Below, piece after piece: positions 1 through 7,217 of a stretch of 8,914 nt of DNA; positions within the stretch are counted from its first letter, which is position 1, and every line of letters begins with the position of its first letter. The translations under genes and the position numbers were made by a program. The stretch is from UMGS1781 sp964389545 (GTDB lineage Bacteria > Bacillota > Clostridia > TANB77 > CAG-508): NCBI GenBank assembly GCA_964389545.1, contig CAYMDN010000044.1:1-8914 (forward strand). The letters are read 5' to 3'. The notes beneath the pieces were generated by a model. That model saw only the letters and a list, made by a program, of their open reading frames with translations, was not told the origin of the DNA and made no database searches.

Positions 1-28
1 TTATCCGTACTAAACGGTACAATCTCAT
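1..28 (-). CDS. 5' end of an unidentified gene downstream of polC (partial)
   Basis: A reading frame runs leftward off the window edge. It is preceded by a good promoter and an AAGGAG ribosome binding site (complement of 31-36). Two starts share one frame: ATG at 28-26, only 2 bases from the binding site, and TTG at 22-20, 8 bases away. The TTG spacing is more normal. The visible peptide is only (M-R-)L/M-Y-R-L-V-R-I, too short to recognise a family. rimP or nusA commonly follow polC in Firmicutes, but nothing here proves either. The frame contains a CGG codon followed by ATAA. If CGG-A caused a +1 shift, as proposed for genes at the other end of the window, translation would stop at once, giving a leader-like peptide. 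It is uncertain that this is a real gene. Confidence 0.35.
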
Positions 29-60
29 CACTCCTTTTCAAATTTTTCGGAATCTTATTA

Positions 61-89
61 ATTATAACACAAAAAGCAAAGATTTACAA
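61..89 (-). promoter_or_regulatory. sigma-A type promoter for the gene leaving the left edge
   Basis: On the minus strand a TTGTAA -35 box (complement of 84-89) is followed after exactly 17 bases by a perfect TATAAT -10 box (complement of 61-66). A TG one base upstream of the -10 makes it an extended -10. Transcription would start near position 54, leaving a leader of about 30 bases before the ribosome binding site at 31-36. The promoter lies inside the polC terminator hairpin, so the next gene is reset as a separate transcription unit. Confidence 0.7.
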
Positions 90-106
90 TTTTATGTAAA
101 TCTTTG
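71..106 (-). terminator. Rho-independent terminator after polC
   Basis: A perfect 12-bp inverted repeat (arms 95-106 and 77-88, six-base loop) begins 9 bases after the polC stop codon. On the minus strand it is followed by CTTTTT, a classic intrinsic terminator. The plus-strand side also has a T-rich stretch, so it could act in both directions, although no plus-strand gene approaches it. It marks the end of the uppS-cdsA-rseP-polC unit. Confidence 0.85.
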
Positions 107-115
107 TTTCTTATT

Positions 116-3100
116 TTATCCAAATAAACTTATCTGATTACTTTGTGGTATACCATTTAAACAACCAAATTTGCTTAGTAGCTCTACCATTGATTTTCCA
201 ATTTTGGCCTTTAGCTGTAAATCATCTATACACATGAATTTTCCTTCTTCCTGTACAGCATTATAAATGTTATCTGCTGCTATTCCACCAAGCCCTGCAA
301 TGCTTGATAATGGTGGTCTTATTTTTCCATCTTCTATTAAAAATTTACTACTATGAGATTTGTATATATCAATTGGTAAGAACTCAAATCCTCTTTCATA
401 CATTTCTAATACGATTTCTAAAATTGTATACATTCCCTTATCTTTTGCTGTCGCATTGTTTCCTAATAGTTCTATTTCCTTCATTTTTGCCTTTACTTTT
501 TCTTTCCCATGTATCATAAATTCGCTATCAAATTCATCTGCTCTAATTGAAAAAAATGTTGCATAATATGCTAATGGATGATGAACTTTAAACCATGCAA
601 TTCTGAATGCCATTGTTACATACGCTACTGCATGAGCTTTAGGAAACATATATTTTATCTTCTTGCAAGAATCTATATACCACTCTGGGACATTGTTTTC
701 TCTCATAATTTCTTCCATATCTGGCTTTAGTCCTTTACCTTTACGAACACTTTCCATTATCTTAAATGATTTATCTGGTGGCAGTCCTTTTTTTATTAAA
801 TACGTCATAATATCATCTCTTGTACATATTGCATCACTTAATGTTGCTGTTCCTTCTTGTATTAATGTTTGAGCATTATTTAGCCACACATCTGTACCAT
901 GTGATAATCCAGATATTCTTATTAATTCTTCAAATGTAGTTGGTTTAGTTTGTACAAGCATTTCTCTAACAAATTTTGTTCCAAATTCTGGTACTCCAAA
1001 TGAACCAACTTTTGAATTTATTTGTTCTGGTGTAACGCCTAACGCTTCTGTTGATGTAAATAAAGACATTGTTTCTTTATCATCAAGTGGTATAGTTTTC
1101 GGGTCTATTCCTGTTATGTCTTGTAGCATTCTTATAACTGTTGGATCATCATGTCCTAGCATGTCTAGCTTTAACAAGTTTTTATCTATTGAGTGATAAT
1201 CAAAATGTGTTGTTATTATATCTGAATTTGGGTCATCAGCAGGATGTTGCACTGGACAGAATTCATATATTTCTCTGCCATGTGGTACAACTATAATTCC
1301 ACCTGGATGCTGACCTGTTGTTCTTTTTACTCCCACACATCCATCTACTAATCTTGATATTTCCGCATTTGTTGTCGGTATATTTCTTTCTGTAAAATAA
1401 TTTTTCACATATCCAAAAGCTGTTTTTTCTGCTATCGTACCAACTGTTCCTGCTTTAAACGTTTTTCCTTTTCCAAAAATAACTTCTGCATATCTATGTA
1501 TTTTGCCCTGATATTCTCCTGAAAAGTTTAAGTCAATATCAGGTTCTTTATCTCCATTGAATCCAAGGAAAGTTTCGAATGGTATATCCATTCCATCTTT
1601 GCACATTTTTGCACCGCATTTTGGACAATTTTTATCCAAATAGTCTACTCCATTTTTTATTCCATAATCAGTAAAATCTGAATACTTACATTCAGGGCAT
1701 CTATAATGTGGAGGCAATGAATTAACCTCTGTAATTCCTAACATATTCGCTACAAAAGATGAACCTACCGATCCTCTTGACCCAACTAAGTATCCATCTT
1801 CATTAGATTTTAAAACTAGTCTTTGTGCAATTATATATAAAGTTGAGAATCCATTTTTTATAATTGAATCTAACTCTCTCTCAAGTCTTGCACGTACTAT
1901 TTCTGGTAATGGATCTCCATACAATTCTTTAGCCTTTGCTTCGCAAGTCTCTCTTATTTCTTCTTCTGCACCTTCAATAACTGGAGGGCATTTTTCCTTA
2001 GAAATTGGGCAAACATCTTCACACATATCTGCTATTTTATTTGTGTTTGTTACAACTATTTCATATGCTTTATCTGAATCTAAATAATCAAATTCTTTTA
2101 ACATTTCTTCTGTTGTTCTCAAATACAATGGTGCCTGGTTGTCACAGTCAGAAAATCCTTGTCCTGCCATTAAAATCCTTCTATAAACTTCATCTTGTGG
2201 ATCCATAAAATGTACATCACATGTTGCTACAACTAGCTTATTATATTTTTCTCCCAATTCGATAATCTTTCTATTTATGTTCTTTAGTTCTTCTTCATCT
2301 TGAACCGTGCCATCTCTTAACATAAATCCATTGTTTCCAAGTGGTTGAATTTCATAGTAATCGTAATATTTAGCAATCTTATCTATCTTCTCTTCTCCTT
2401 TATTTTGTAGGATTGCTCTATATAATTCCCCTTGCTCACATGCACTTCCTAGTAATAGTCCTTCCTTATATTGGTTAAATACACTCTGTAAAATTCTTGG
2501 TCTTTTATGGTAATAGCTCAAATGTGAAATTGATATTAATTTATATAAGTTCTGTAATCCTGCTTGCGTCTGAGTTAAAATAATTGCATGATATGCTCTC
2601 GGTTTTTTCCAACCATTTTCAACGTCTTGTGGAATTTCATCATCTGGAACAAAATATGCTTCTACTCCATATAAAACTTTTATATCTAATCCTAGATCAT
2701 CAACCGCATGTTTTGCTTCTGGAAAGGCTTGTACCACTCCATGGTCTGTTATTGCTATAGATTTCATTCCCCATTTTGCAGCTCTTTTTATTAGTTCTTT
2801 TGCTGGTGTTACTGCATCCATCTGGCTCATCTGAGTATGCATGTGTAGTTCCACACGTTTTGTTAGTGCATTATCCATTCTTATTGTTTCTTCTTGTGCT
2901 GGCAATTCTATTACAATGTTTGCAATTACGCCTATTTCATGTGCATAATTATCATATTGTACATTTCCTTGTAGTTTTACTCTCATACCTTTTTGTATTC
3001 TAGAAAGTACCTCACTTACTTTTTCAGGTTCAATAAATGATTTACATGTTATAGTGCTTGTACCATCATATACATCAAACATAGCAAGAGTTTTACCGTT

Positions 3101-3856
3101 TTTTAATTCTCTTGAATCCGTGTGTGTAATTTTTCCCTGTAAAGCTACTTTTCCATAATCTGTTGTTAAATCTTTTATTTTAACAACTTGTTCTTTTATA
3201 TTTGCTGATCTTCCTATTATCAATGGTGTTTTAGGTTTTTCTTCTTCCTTTGTTTCTACTTTTGCTTCGGCCTTTTTTTCTTCTTTTTTAGCTTGTACAA
3301 CTGTTTCAATATTTTGTACTAAATTTTTGTATACATTGTTTTGCACTTCTTCTAGAAAATCATGTTGCTTTTTCAAGTCTTCCTCTGTTGCTACTTCATT
3401 GTATTCAACTTTATATTTTTTTCCATATAGGTTCATAAATAGCAAATTTAATACTTTATCAATTTCATAAGAATGTAGAAAATCAGAGTTTTGATTTTTT
3501 AAATTGATTGTAACCATATTTCCATTTACTTCTATTGTGCTATCTTTAAGAATTCCTTTTGTAATTGGAAATTTCTTGGTAATGTATTTTTCTGTATCTT
3601 GCCAATCATCTATTAATGTGTCTTTTAATTCTACACCTTCATATTCTATTTCTATTATAACTGATTTTATCATGAACCTTTTACTTAAATAGTTTTCAAA
3701 ATCAACTAGCTCCTCTAGAGTTAGTTGATTTTGCATAACTATATCTATTTCTAATTTATTAGTTTTTTTATATAAGTTTATTGCTGTAATTTTTCCTTCT
3801 AGTATATTATTGTTGTTTGTATAATCTTGAAATACATCCTTAACCGTCTTCTGCAT
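116..3856 (-). CDS. polC: DNA polymerase III alpha subunit, PolC type, lacking the exonuclease domain
   Basis: This is the replicative polymerase of low-G+C Gram-positives (1246 aa; exonuclease-containing PolC is usually about 1430-1450). An N-terminal domain (about 1-185) is followed by a Lys/Glu-rich linker (about 189-209), an OB fold (about 222-318), a PHP domain (about 334-550) and the polymerase core. A four-cysteine zinc site is visible (C720, C723, C744, C747). The catalytic aspartates are D773 and D775 in EPDIDLNFSG and D898 in LLKLDMLG. The C-terminus ends in QISLF plus one Gly, a classic sliding-clamp binding motif. The DnaQ-like exonuclease, normally inserted in the PHP domain, is missing: about 20 residues join YGVEAYF (E399) to RAYHAI (H423). 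All nine presumed PHP metal ligands appear present (H338, H340, D347, H372, E399, H423, C473, D547, H549). The start is supported by GAGGGG 9 bases upstream, and the gene closes the operon. The identity is secure. Confidence 0.97.
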   Translation of the reverse strand: MQKTVKDVFQDYTNNNNILEGKITAINLYKKTNKLEIDIVMQNQLTLEELVDFENYLSKRFMIKSVIIEIEYEGVELKDTLIDDWQDTEKYITKKFPITKGILKDSTIEVNGNMVTINLKNQNSDFLHSYEIDKVLNLLFMNLYGKKYKVEYNEVATEEDLKKQHDFLEEVQNNVYKNLVQNIETVVQAKKEEKKAEAKVETKEEEKPKTPLIIGRSANIKEQVVKIKDLTTDYGKVALQGKITHTDSRELKNGKTLAMFDVYDGTSTITCKSFIEPEKVSEVLSRIQKGMRVKLQGNVQYDNYAHEIGVIANIVIELPAQEETIRMDNALTKRVELHMHTQMSQMDAVTPAKELIKRAAKWGMKSIAITDHGVVQAFPEAKHAVDDLGLDIKVLYGVEAYFVPDDEIPQDVENGWKKPRAYHAIILTQTQAGLQNLYKLISISHLSYYHKRPRILQSVFNQYKEGLLLGSACEQGELYRAILQNKGEEKIDKIAKYYDYYEIQPLGNNGFMLRDGTVQDEEELKNINRKIIELGEKYNKLVVATCDVHFMDPQDEVYRRILMAGQGFSDCDNQAPLYLRTTEEMLKEFDYLDSDKAYEIVVTNTNKIADMCEDVCPISKEKCPPVIEGAEEEIRETCEAKAKELYGDPLPEIVRARLERELDSIIKNGFSTLYIIAQRLVLKSNEDGYLVGSRGSVGSSFVANMLGITEVNSLPPHYRCPECKYSDFTDYGIKNGVDYLDKNCPKCGAKMCKDGMDIPFETFLGFNGDKEPDIDLNFSGEYQGKIHRYAEVIFGKGKTFKAGTVGTIAEKTAFGYVKNYFTERNIPTTNAEISRLVDGCVGVKRTTGQHPGGIIVVPHGREIYEFCPVQHPADDPNSDIITTHFDYHSIDKNLLKLDMLGHDDPTVIRMLQDITGIDPKTIPLDDKETMSLFTSTEALGVTPEQINSKVGSFGVPEFGTKFVREMLVQTKPTTFEELIRISGLSHGTDVWLNNAQTLIQEGTATLSDAICTRDDIMTYLIKKGLPPDKSFKIMESVRKGKGLKPDMEEIMRENNVPEWYIDSCKKIKYMFPKAHAVAYVTMAFRIAWFKVHHPLAYYATFFSIRADEFDSEFMIHGKEKVKAKMKEIELLGNNATAKDKGMYTILEIVLEMYERGFEFLPIDIYKSHSSKFLIEDGKIRPPLSSIAGLGGIAADNIYNAVQEEGKFMCIDDLQLKAKIGKSMVELLSKFGCLNGIPQSNQISLFG

Positions 3857-3912
3857 TTTGTTATTCCCCTCTTTACTCCTGTTTTAGAATTTATTATTTC
3901 TTTAACTTATAT

Positions 3913-4641
3913 TTAAAATACTTTTACTATATCATTATAAGTTACGAATATTGATAATCCTATCAATAAAAAGAATCCTATCATTTGTATTCCTATTTCA
4001 ACATTTTCTTTTAACGGTTTTCTACGTATTGCTTCAATCAATAATAGTAGTATTTTTCCTCCATCAAGTGGTGGAAGTGGTAATAAATTTGTTATTCCCA
4101 AAGACACTGATATTACTGATAGCATATAGAAAAAGTCTACAAATCCACTAGTTTCTACAACCATATCAGAAATTCCAACTATTCCTGTTAATTGATCAAC
4201 CTGTACTTTTCCAGTGAATAGCTCTATAATGCTTTGTATTGCTAATTTTAGAAAGTCCATTGTAAATAGAAGTCCATTTTTTATTCCTAATATACTTATT
4301 GCTATGATTGCACATACAATTAGTCCAAAAATTATATTGATTCCTCCACCAGCTAATAGTATAAGCATTCTTTTCCATCTGCTTTGTTTATTATATGCGT
4401 GCTCATCTTCTACTGGATTTTCTTCTCCTAACATATTAACAAAGCCTCCCATAGGAATTAATCTTAATTCATATGTGGTTTCTTTACCTTGCTTTTTCCA
4501 TATTGCAGGTCCAAATCCAATAGCAAATTGCTTAACTTTCACTTTAAATATTTTTGCAACTGTAAAATGTCCTAATTCATGTATAAATATTAGAAAACCT
4601 AGTAAAAATGCTATTTTTAATATATTAACTATAATCGTCAT
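3913..4641 (-). CDS. rseP: Site-2 intramembrane zinc metalloprotease, RseP/RasP family, PDZ-less
   Basis: This is a membrane-embedded protease of the family that cuts anti-sigma factors and leftover signal peptides within the membrane. The zinc motif HELGH (H21, E22, H25) lies in the first membrane segment. The second signature, N-L-L-P-L-P-P-L-D-G-G (N185 to G195, with D193 the third metal ligand), lies near the C-terminus. At 242 aa it is far shorter than usual bacterial RseP/RasP (about 340-450). The PDZ domain or domains normally found between the second membrane segment (about 92-119) and the C-terminal half are absent. The usual AGP motif is AGGGIN here. The AAGGGGAG ribosome binding site overlaps the cdsA stop, 12 bases upstream, so the two genes are probably translated in concert. 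Family membership is sure; the substrate is unknown. Confidence 0.92.
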   Translation of the reverse strand: MTIIVNILKIAFLLGFLIFIHELGHFTVAKIFKVKVKQFAIGFGPAIWKKQGKETTYELRLIPMGGFVNMLGEENPVEDEHAYNKQSRWKRMLILLAGGGINIIFGLIVCAIIAISILGIKNGLLFTMDFLKLAIQSIIELFTGKVQVDQLTGIVGISDMVVETSGFVDFFYMLSVISVSLGITNLLPLPPLDGGKILLLLIEAIRRKPLKENVEIGIQMIGFFLLIGLSIFVTYNDIVKVF

Positions 4642-4653
4642 ACATTCTCCCCT

Positions 4654-5445
4654 TTAGATTAATGTCAAAAGGTAATATGCAAATGGTGCTATGAAAATTA
4701 TACTGTCTATTCTGTCTAACATTCCTCCATGCCCTGGTATAAGATTTCCATAGTCTTTTATTTTTACAAATCTTTTTATAGATGATGCTGCTAAATCACC
4801 TATTTGACTTAAAACACTTAATAATATAGTTATACCCAAAATAGGTAGAATTGATATACTTAAATTTGCAAATTTATTTATACATAGAGTATATATAACA
4901 GCTAGTAAAACAGCTCCTACTATTCCTCCAACACTGCCTTCTATAGATTTTTTGGGGCTGATTTCTGTTAATTTATGTTTTCCAAATTTCGATCCAATAA
5001 AGTATGCAAAAGTGTCTGTTCCCCATGATGCAATTGCTATATACCATATTAAAAATTTACCATTTTCTGCTCCATAAAGTAATGGGATAAACATTAGAAA
5101 TCCTAACACATATAATATTCCAAATGCACTAATCATCATATTTACAATGCTTGTTTTCATATTTGTAACTATAAGTTTTGTAAATAGCGCTACAATTATT
5201 ATTGGTGCCATTAATGGTAATGCCTCTTTAGGAATAATATCTAAAAACGCAATACTAATAGCCATAACTAACCCAATTATTCTATCTATTCTATCTTTAT
5301 TTTTAAATGCGTTAAAATATTCACTAATTGCTAATATTCCCACTATCGAAGCTGTTATATTTACTATTGTTGTGTTCCCTATAATTAAAATTAATAATAA
5401 TACACTGAATAATACCACTCCTGATATAATTCTTGTTTTTTTCAT
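4654..5445 (-). CDS. cdsA: Phosphatidate cytidylyltransferase (CDP-diacylglycerol synthase)
   Basis: It converts phosphatidic acid and CTP to CDP-diacylglycerol, the precursor of anionic phospholipids, in the cytoplasmic membrane. The 263-aa length is normal and the protein is almost wholly hydrophobic, with about seven or eight membrane segments. The CdsA signature is intact near the C-terminus: S222-x-K224-R225, K230-D231, then PGHGG (237-241), LDR and D247. QIGDL (215-219) and the WGTDTFAYFIG region (141-151) carry further conserved acidic residues. Its ATG overlaps the uppS stop by one base (TAATG), with a GAGGTGA binding site inside the end of uppS, so translation is probably coupled. 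In many Firmicutes dxr follows; here rseP follows directly. The identity is secure. Confidence 0.95.
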   Translation of the reverse strand: MKKTRIISGVVLFSVLLLILIIGNTTIVNITASIVGILAISEYFNAFKNKDRIDRIIGLVMAISIAFLDIIPKEALPLMAPIIIVALFTKLIVTNMKTSIVNMMISAFGILYVLGFLMFIPLLYGAENGKFLIWYIAIASWGTDTFAYFIGSKFGKHKLTEISPKKSIEGSVGGIVGAVLLAVIYTLCINKFANLSISILPILGITILLSVLSQIGDLAASSIKRFVKIKDYGNLIPGHGGMLDRIDSIIFIAPFAYYLLTLI

Positions 5446-6179
5446 TATACTTTCACCTCATCTGGCCTTCCACCAAATCTTCTGTTTCTTTTTTGATATA
5501 CTTTTATTGATTCTAATAAATCATCTTCTGTAAAAGCTGGCCAGTATTTTTCTGAGAAGTAGAATTCAGAATATGTGCATTGCCATGGTAAAAATCCACT
5601 TACTCTTAATTCTTTACTTGTTCTTATAAGTAAATCTGGGTCTGGTTGATTTGCTGTATAAATGTTATTTGAAATTGAATCTTCGGTAATATCTTCTATA
5701 CTCATTTCTCCATTTTTCACTTTTTCAGCTAATACTTTTGCTGCATGAACAATTTCTTTTCTTCCACCATAGTTGAATGCAATATTTAAAACTAATCCTG
5801 TATTATTTTTTGTTTTCTCCACAAGTTTATTAATCCTTGATTGTATATCTTTAGGTACGTTCTCCTTCTCTCCTATTACACGTATTTTGATATTCTCCAA
5901 ATCCGCTTTTCTTAGCATTGAATCCAAATTAGCTTTTAATATAAACATTAATGCTGCAACTTCTTCTTTTGTTCTTTTCCAATTTTCTGTTGAGAAGGCA
6001 TAAACGGTAAGATATTTTATACCTATTTTATTACAAAATTTTGCGATTGTTTCTAAGTTCTTTGATCCTGCCTTGTGTCCTTCCTTTGTAGATAAGTTAT
6101 TTTCTTTTGCCCATCTTCTGTTTCCATCCATTATTATTCCAATATGTTTAGGTAGATTTGTAATATCAATTTCTTCCAT
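5445..6179 (-). CDS. uppS: Undecaprenyl diphosphate synthase (cis-prenyltransferase)
   Basis: It extends farnesyl diphosphate with isopentenyl diphosphate to make the C55 lipid carrier for peptidoglycan and other wall polymers. The 244-aa length is typical. The P-loop motif IGIIMDGNRRWA (13-24) contains the catalytic D18. FSTENW (62-67), FNYGGR (135-140) and the C-terminal block beginning DLLIRTS (182-188) with W199 and E205 are all as expected, ending in RFGGR. The start is fixed by an excellent AGGAGGT binding site 5 bases upstream (complement of 6185-6190). It is the first gene of the conserved block. frr normally sits upstream, but here a broken penicillin-binding protein gene does, so the upstream context is rearranged. 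No strong promoter is evident in the very AT-rich 84-base gap. Confidence 0.96.
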   Translation of the reverse strand: MEEIDITNLPKHIGIIMDGNRRWAKENNLSTKEGHKAGSKNLETIAKFCNKIGIKYLTVYAFSTENWKRTKEEVAALMFILKANLDSMLRKADLENIKIRVIGEKENVPKDIQSRINKLVEKTKNNTGLVLNIAFNYGGRKEIVHAAKVLAEKVKNGEMSIEDITEDSISNNIYTANQPDPDLLIRTSKELRVSGFLPWQCTYSEFYFSEKYWPAFTEDDLLESIKVYQKRNRRFGGRPDEVKV

Positions 6180-6223
6180 TTTTACCTCCTAAATTTCTTT
6201 TGTTTATTCTATCATAAATAACT

Positions 6224-6246
6224 ATAAAAAATAAATACTTTTTTAT
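6224..6246 (-). terminator. Weak A/T-only hairpin between the PBP fragment and uppS
   Basis: A perfect 8-bp inverted repeat (6224-6231 and 6239-6246, seven-base loop) consists entirely of A-T pairs and ends in a T run on the minus strand. It lies just after the stop of the penicillin-binding-protein fragment. It could be a weak terminator, but in sequence this AT-rich such repeats also arise by chance. Confidence 0.25.
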
Positions 6247-6263
6247 GTTTTTGTAATTTTATT

Positions 6264-6563
6264 TTAGTCTGTAAAAATAAGTACTTTTGTTCCAGTATTT
6301 ATGCTTATTCCTTTGCTTGGAATTTGCTTTGTTACTATACTTTCGTCAGTTATTTCTTCTGCAATTTCAACCTCTAAATTTATTTCATTTAAAATTTGTT
6401 TAGCCTCTTTAACTGTTATTCCAATAATGTTTGGCATTTCTACATTTTCTTTTACTTCTGCATTTGCATTTTCTATTTCTAAATATGGCATTATCTCTCC
6501 TAATACTTGTGAAGCTACTGGTGCTGCAACCCCTCCTCCTTGGTGTATTTTGTCGCCACTTTT
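6264..6563 (-). pseudogene. 3' remnant of a PASTA-type penicillin-binding protein (SpoVD/PBP2-like)
   Basis: The open frame encodes about 99 residues but has no proper beginning: an in-frame TAA lies immediately upstream at 6566-6564. The first visible residues, SGDKIHQGGGVAAPVAS, match the end of the transpeptidase domain of class B penicillin-binding proteins (the common G-G-x-V-A-A-P element). A linker and one PASTA domain follow, from MPNIIG to the C-terminus at VLIFTD. An ATG at 6491 lies inside this continuous homology and is not a true start. The remainder of the gene, including the catalytic Ser motif, is not in the window. I infer that recombination or insertion cut the gene near 6560. 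The fragment itself shows no internal stop or shift, so the break may be recent, or the gene may be reassembled by excision. Confidence 0.75.
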
Positions 6564-6586
6564 TTAACTTAAATAGTCTATTAGTT

Positions 6587-7054
6587 TTAAGTTTCAATGT
6601 GCATGCATCTATATTTTTCAAAGCCATATTCTACTACGCTTTTTCCAAATGTGTCATAAGTATGTGCTGCTATCAATGTATTATTCACAGTAGTACCATT
6701 TTGCACTACTATCAAAGAATGTGTAAATGTAGTTCCATTAAAACTTAATTGAATAACATCTCCAACTTTTAAATTCTCAATATTACTTATTTTTCCTTTT
6801 GGTCCTGCACCATTATTGGATAATAAAAAATTATATAAAAATTCTACTCCTGTCCATGATGGAGATTTATTATTTCCATTTATATAATACCAGCCATTTC
6901 TTTTACTGTAATTCATTTGACTACATCCTGCAAATATACATTGTGATACAAAATTTGTGCAATCTCCTCCAATTGAATCAAAGTTGTAATATTGGGGATT
7001 TCTTTCATAAGCCCACTTTTCAGCATATTCATATACTTTTTGTCTGTTATACAT
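6587..7054 (-). CDS. Putative amidase-domain protein (Amidase_6-like), leaderless
   Basis: This 155-aa protein resembles the Amidase_6 family, cysteine-based domains found in Firmicutes surface and phage-related proteins and related in fold to NlpC/P60. Residues 30-38 (GDCTNFVSQ) hold the likely nucleophile C32, and H112 in THSLIVV is the likely catalytic histidine. WYY (55-57) and S-W-T-G (66-69) are also typical. Unlike most wall-acting members it has no signal peptide or membrane segment, so it would need a holin-like route or lysis to reach the wall, or act inside the cell. A strong AGGAGG site stands 5 bases before the ATG. It is divergent from the superoxide dismutase gene and ends just before the broken penicillin-binding protein, suggesting that it belongs to the rearranged segment. 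The substrate is not known. Confidence 0.75.
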   Translation of the reverse strand: MYNRQKVYEYAEKWAYERNPQYYNFDSIGGDCTNFVSQCIFAGCSQMNYSKRNGWYYINGNNKSPSWTGVEFLYNFLLSNNGAGPKGKISNIENLKVGDVIQLSFNGTTFTHSLIVVQNGTTVNNTLIAAHTYDTFGKSVVEYGFEKYRCMHIET

Positions 7055-7153
7055 TTGTCCCTCCTTTGTTTTATTTTACTAAATTAAAAATTAGTATTTC
7101 ATTATCTTTACTATTTTATATTATATGATTTATTTCATATGGTGTTTTGTGTT

Positions 7154-7183
7154 TTAACTTTTAACTATCTAAAGGAATATAAT
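7154..7183 (+). promoter_or_regulatory. Probable promoter of the superoxide dismutase gene
   Basis: A perfect TATAAT at 7178-7183 has a poor TTAACT candidate -35 box 18 bases upstream (7154-7159). Transcription would start near 7190, a few bases before the AGAGGTG ribosome binding site at 7204-7210, which stands 7 bases from the ATG. The divergent gap (7055-7217) is extremely AT-rich and must also hold the amidase promoter. ATTATA at 7120-7125 is a -10 candidate for that gene, without a convincing -35. Confidence 0.45.
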
Positions 7184-7217
7184 GTTATTAGAAGATTAAG
7201 TTTAGAGGTGTTAATTT

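Noticed and set aside
3117..3121. The ACGGA string by itself as a shift signal
   Set aside because: It occurs in polC in the phase ACG GAT, and the OB-fold homology continues through it without disturbance.
4214..4657. A 147-residue plus-strand reading frame opposite rseP
   Set aside because: It is a low-complexity, hydrophobic antisense reading of a well-identified gene, with no ribosome binding site or family resemblance.
6264..6491. A stand-alone small PASTA protein starting at ATG 6491
   Set aside because: Family homology continues upstream of that ATG to about 6560, so it is the end of a longer penicillin-binding protein.
6409..6627. A minus-strand frame overlapping the amidase end and the PBP fragment as a rescued PBP N-terminus
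   Set aside because: The peptide does not resemble the transpeptidase region expected before the G-G-x-V-A-A-P element; it is an out-of-frame reading.
7176..7193. PerR or Fur-like operator overlapping the sodC -10 box
   Set aside because: The match to the TTATAAT-N-ATTATAA palindrome is poor in the second half and can be explained by the -10 box and AT-richness.
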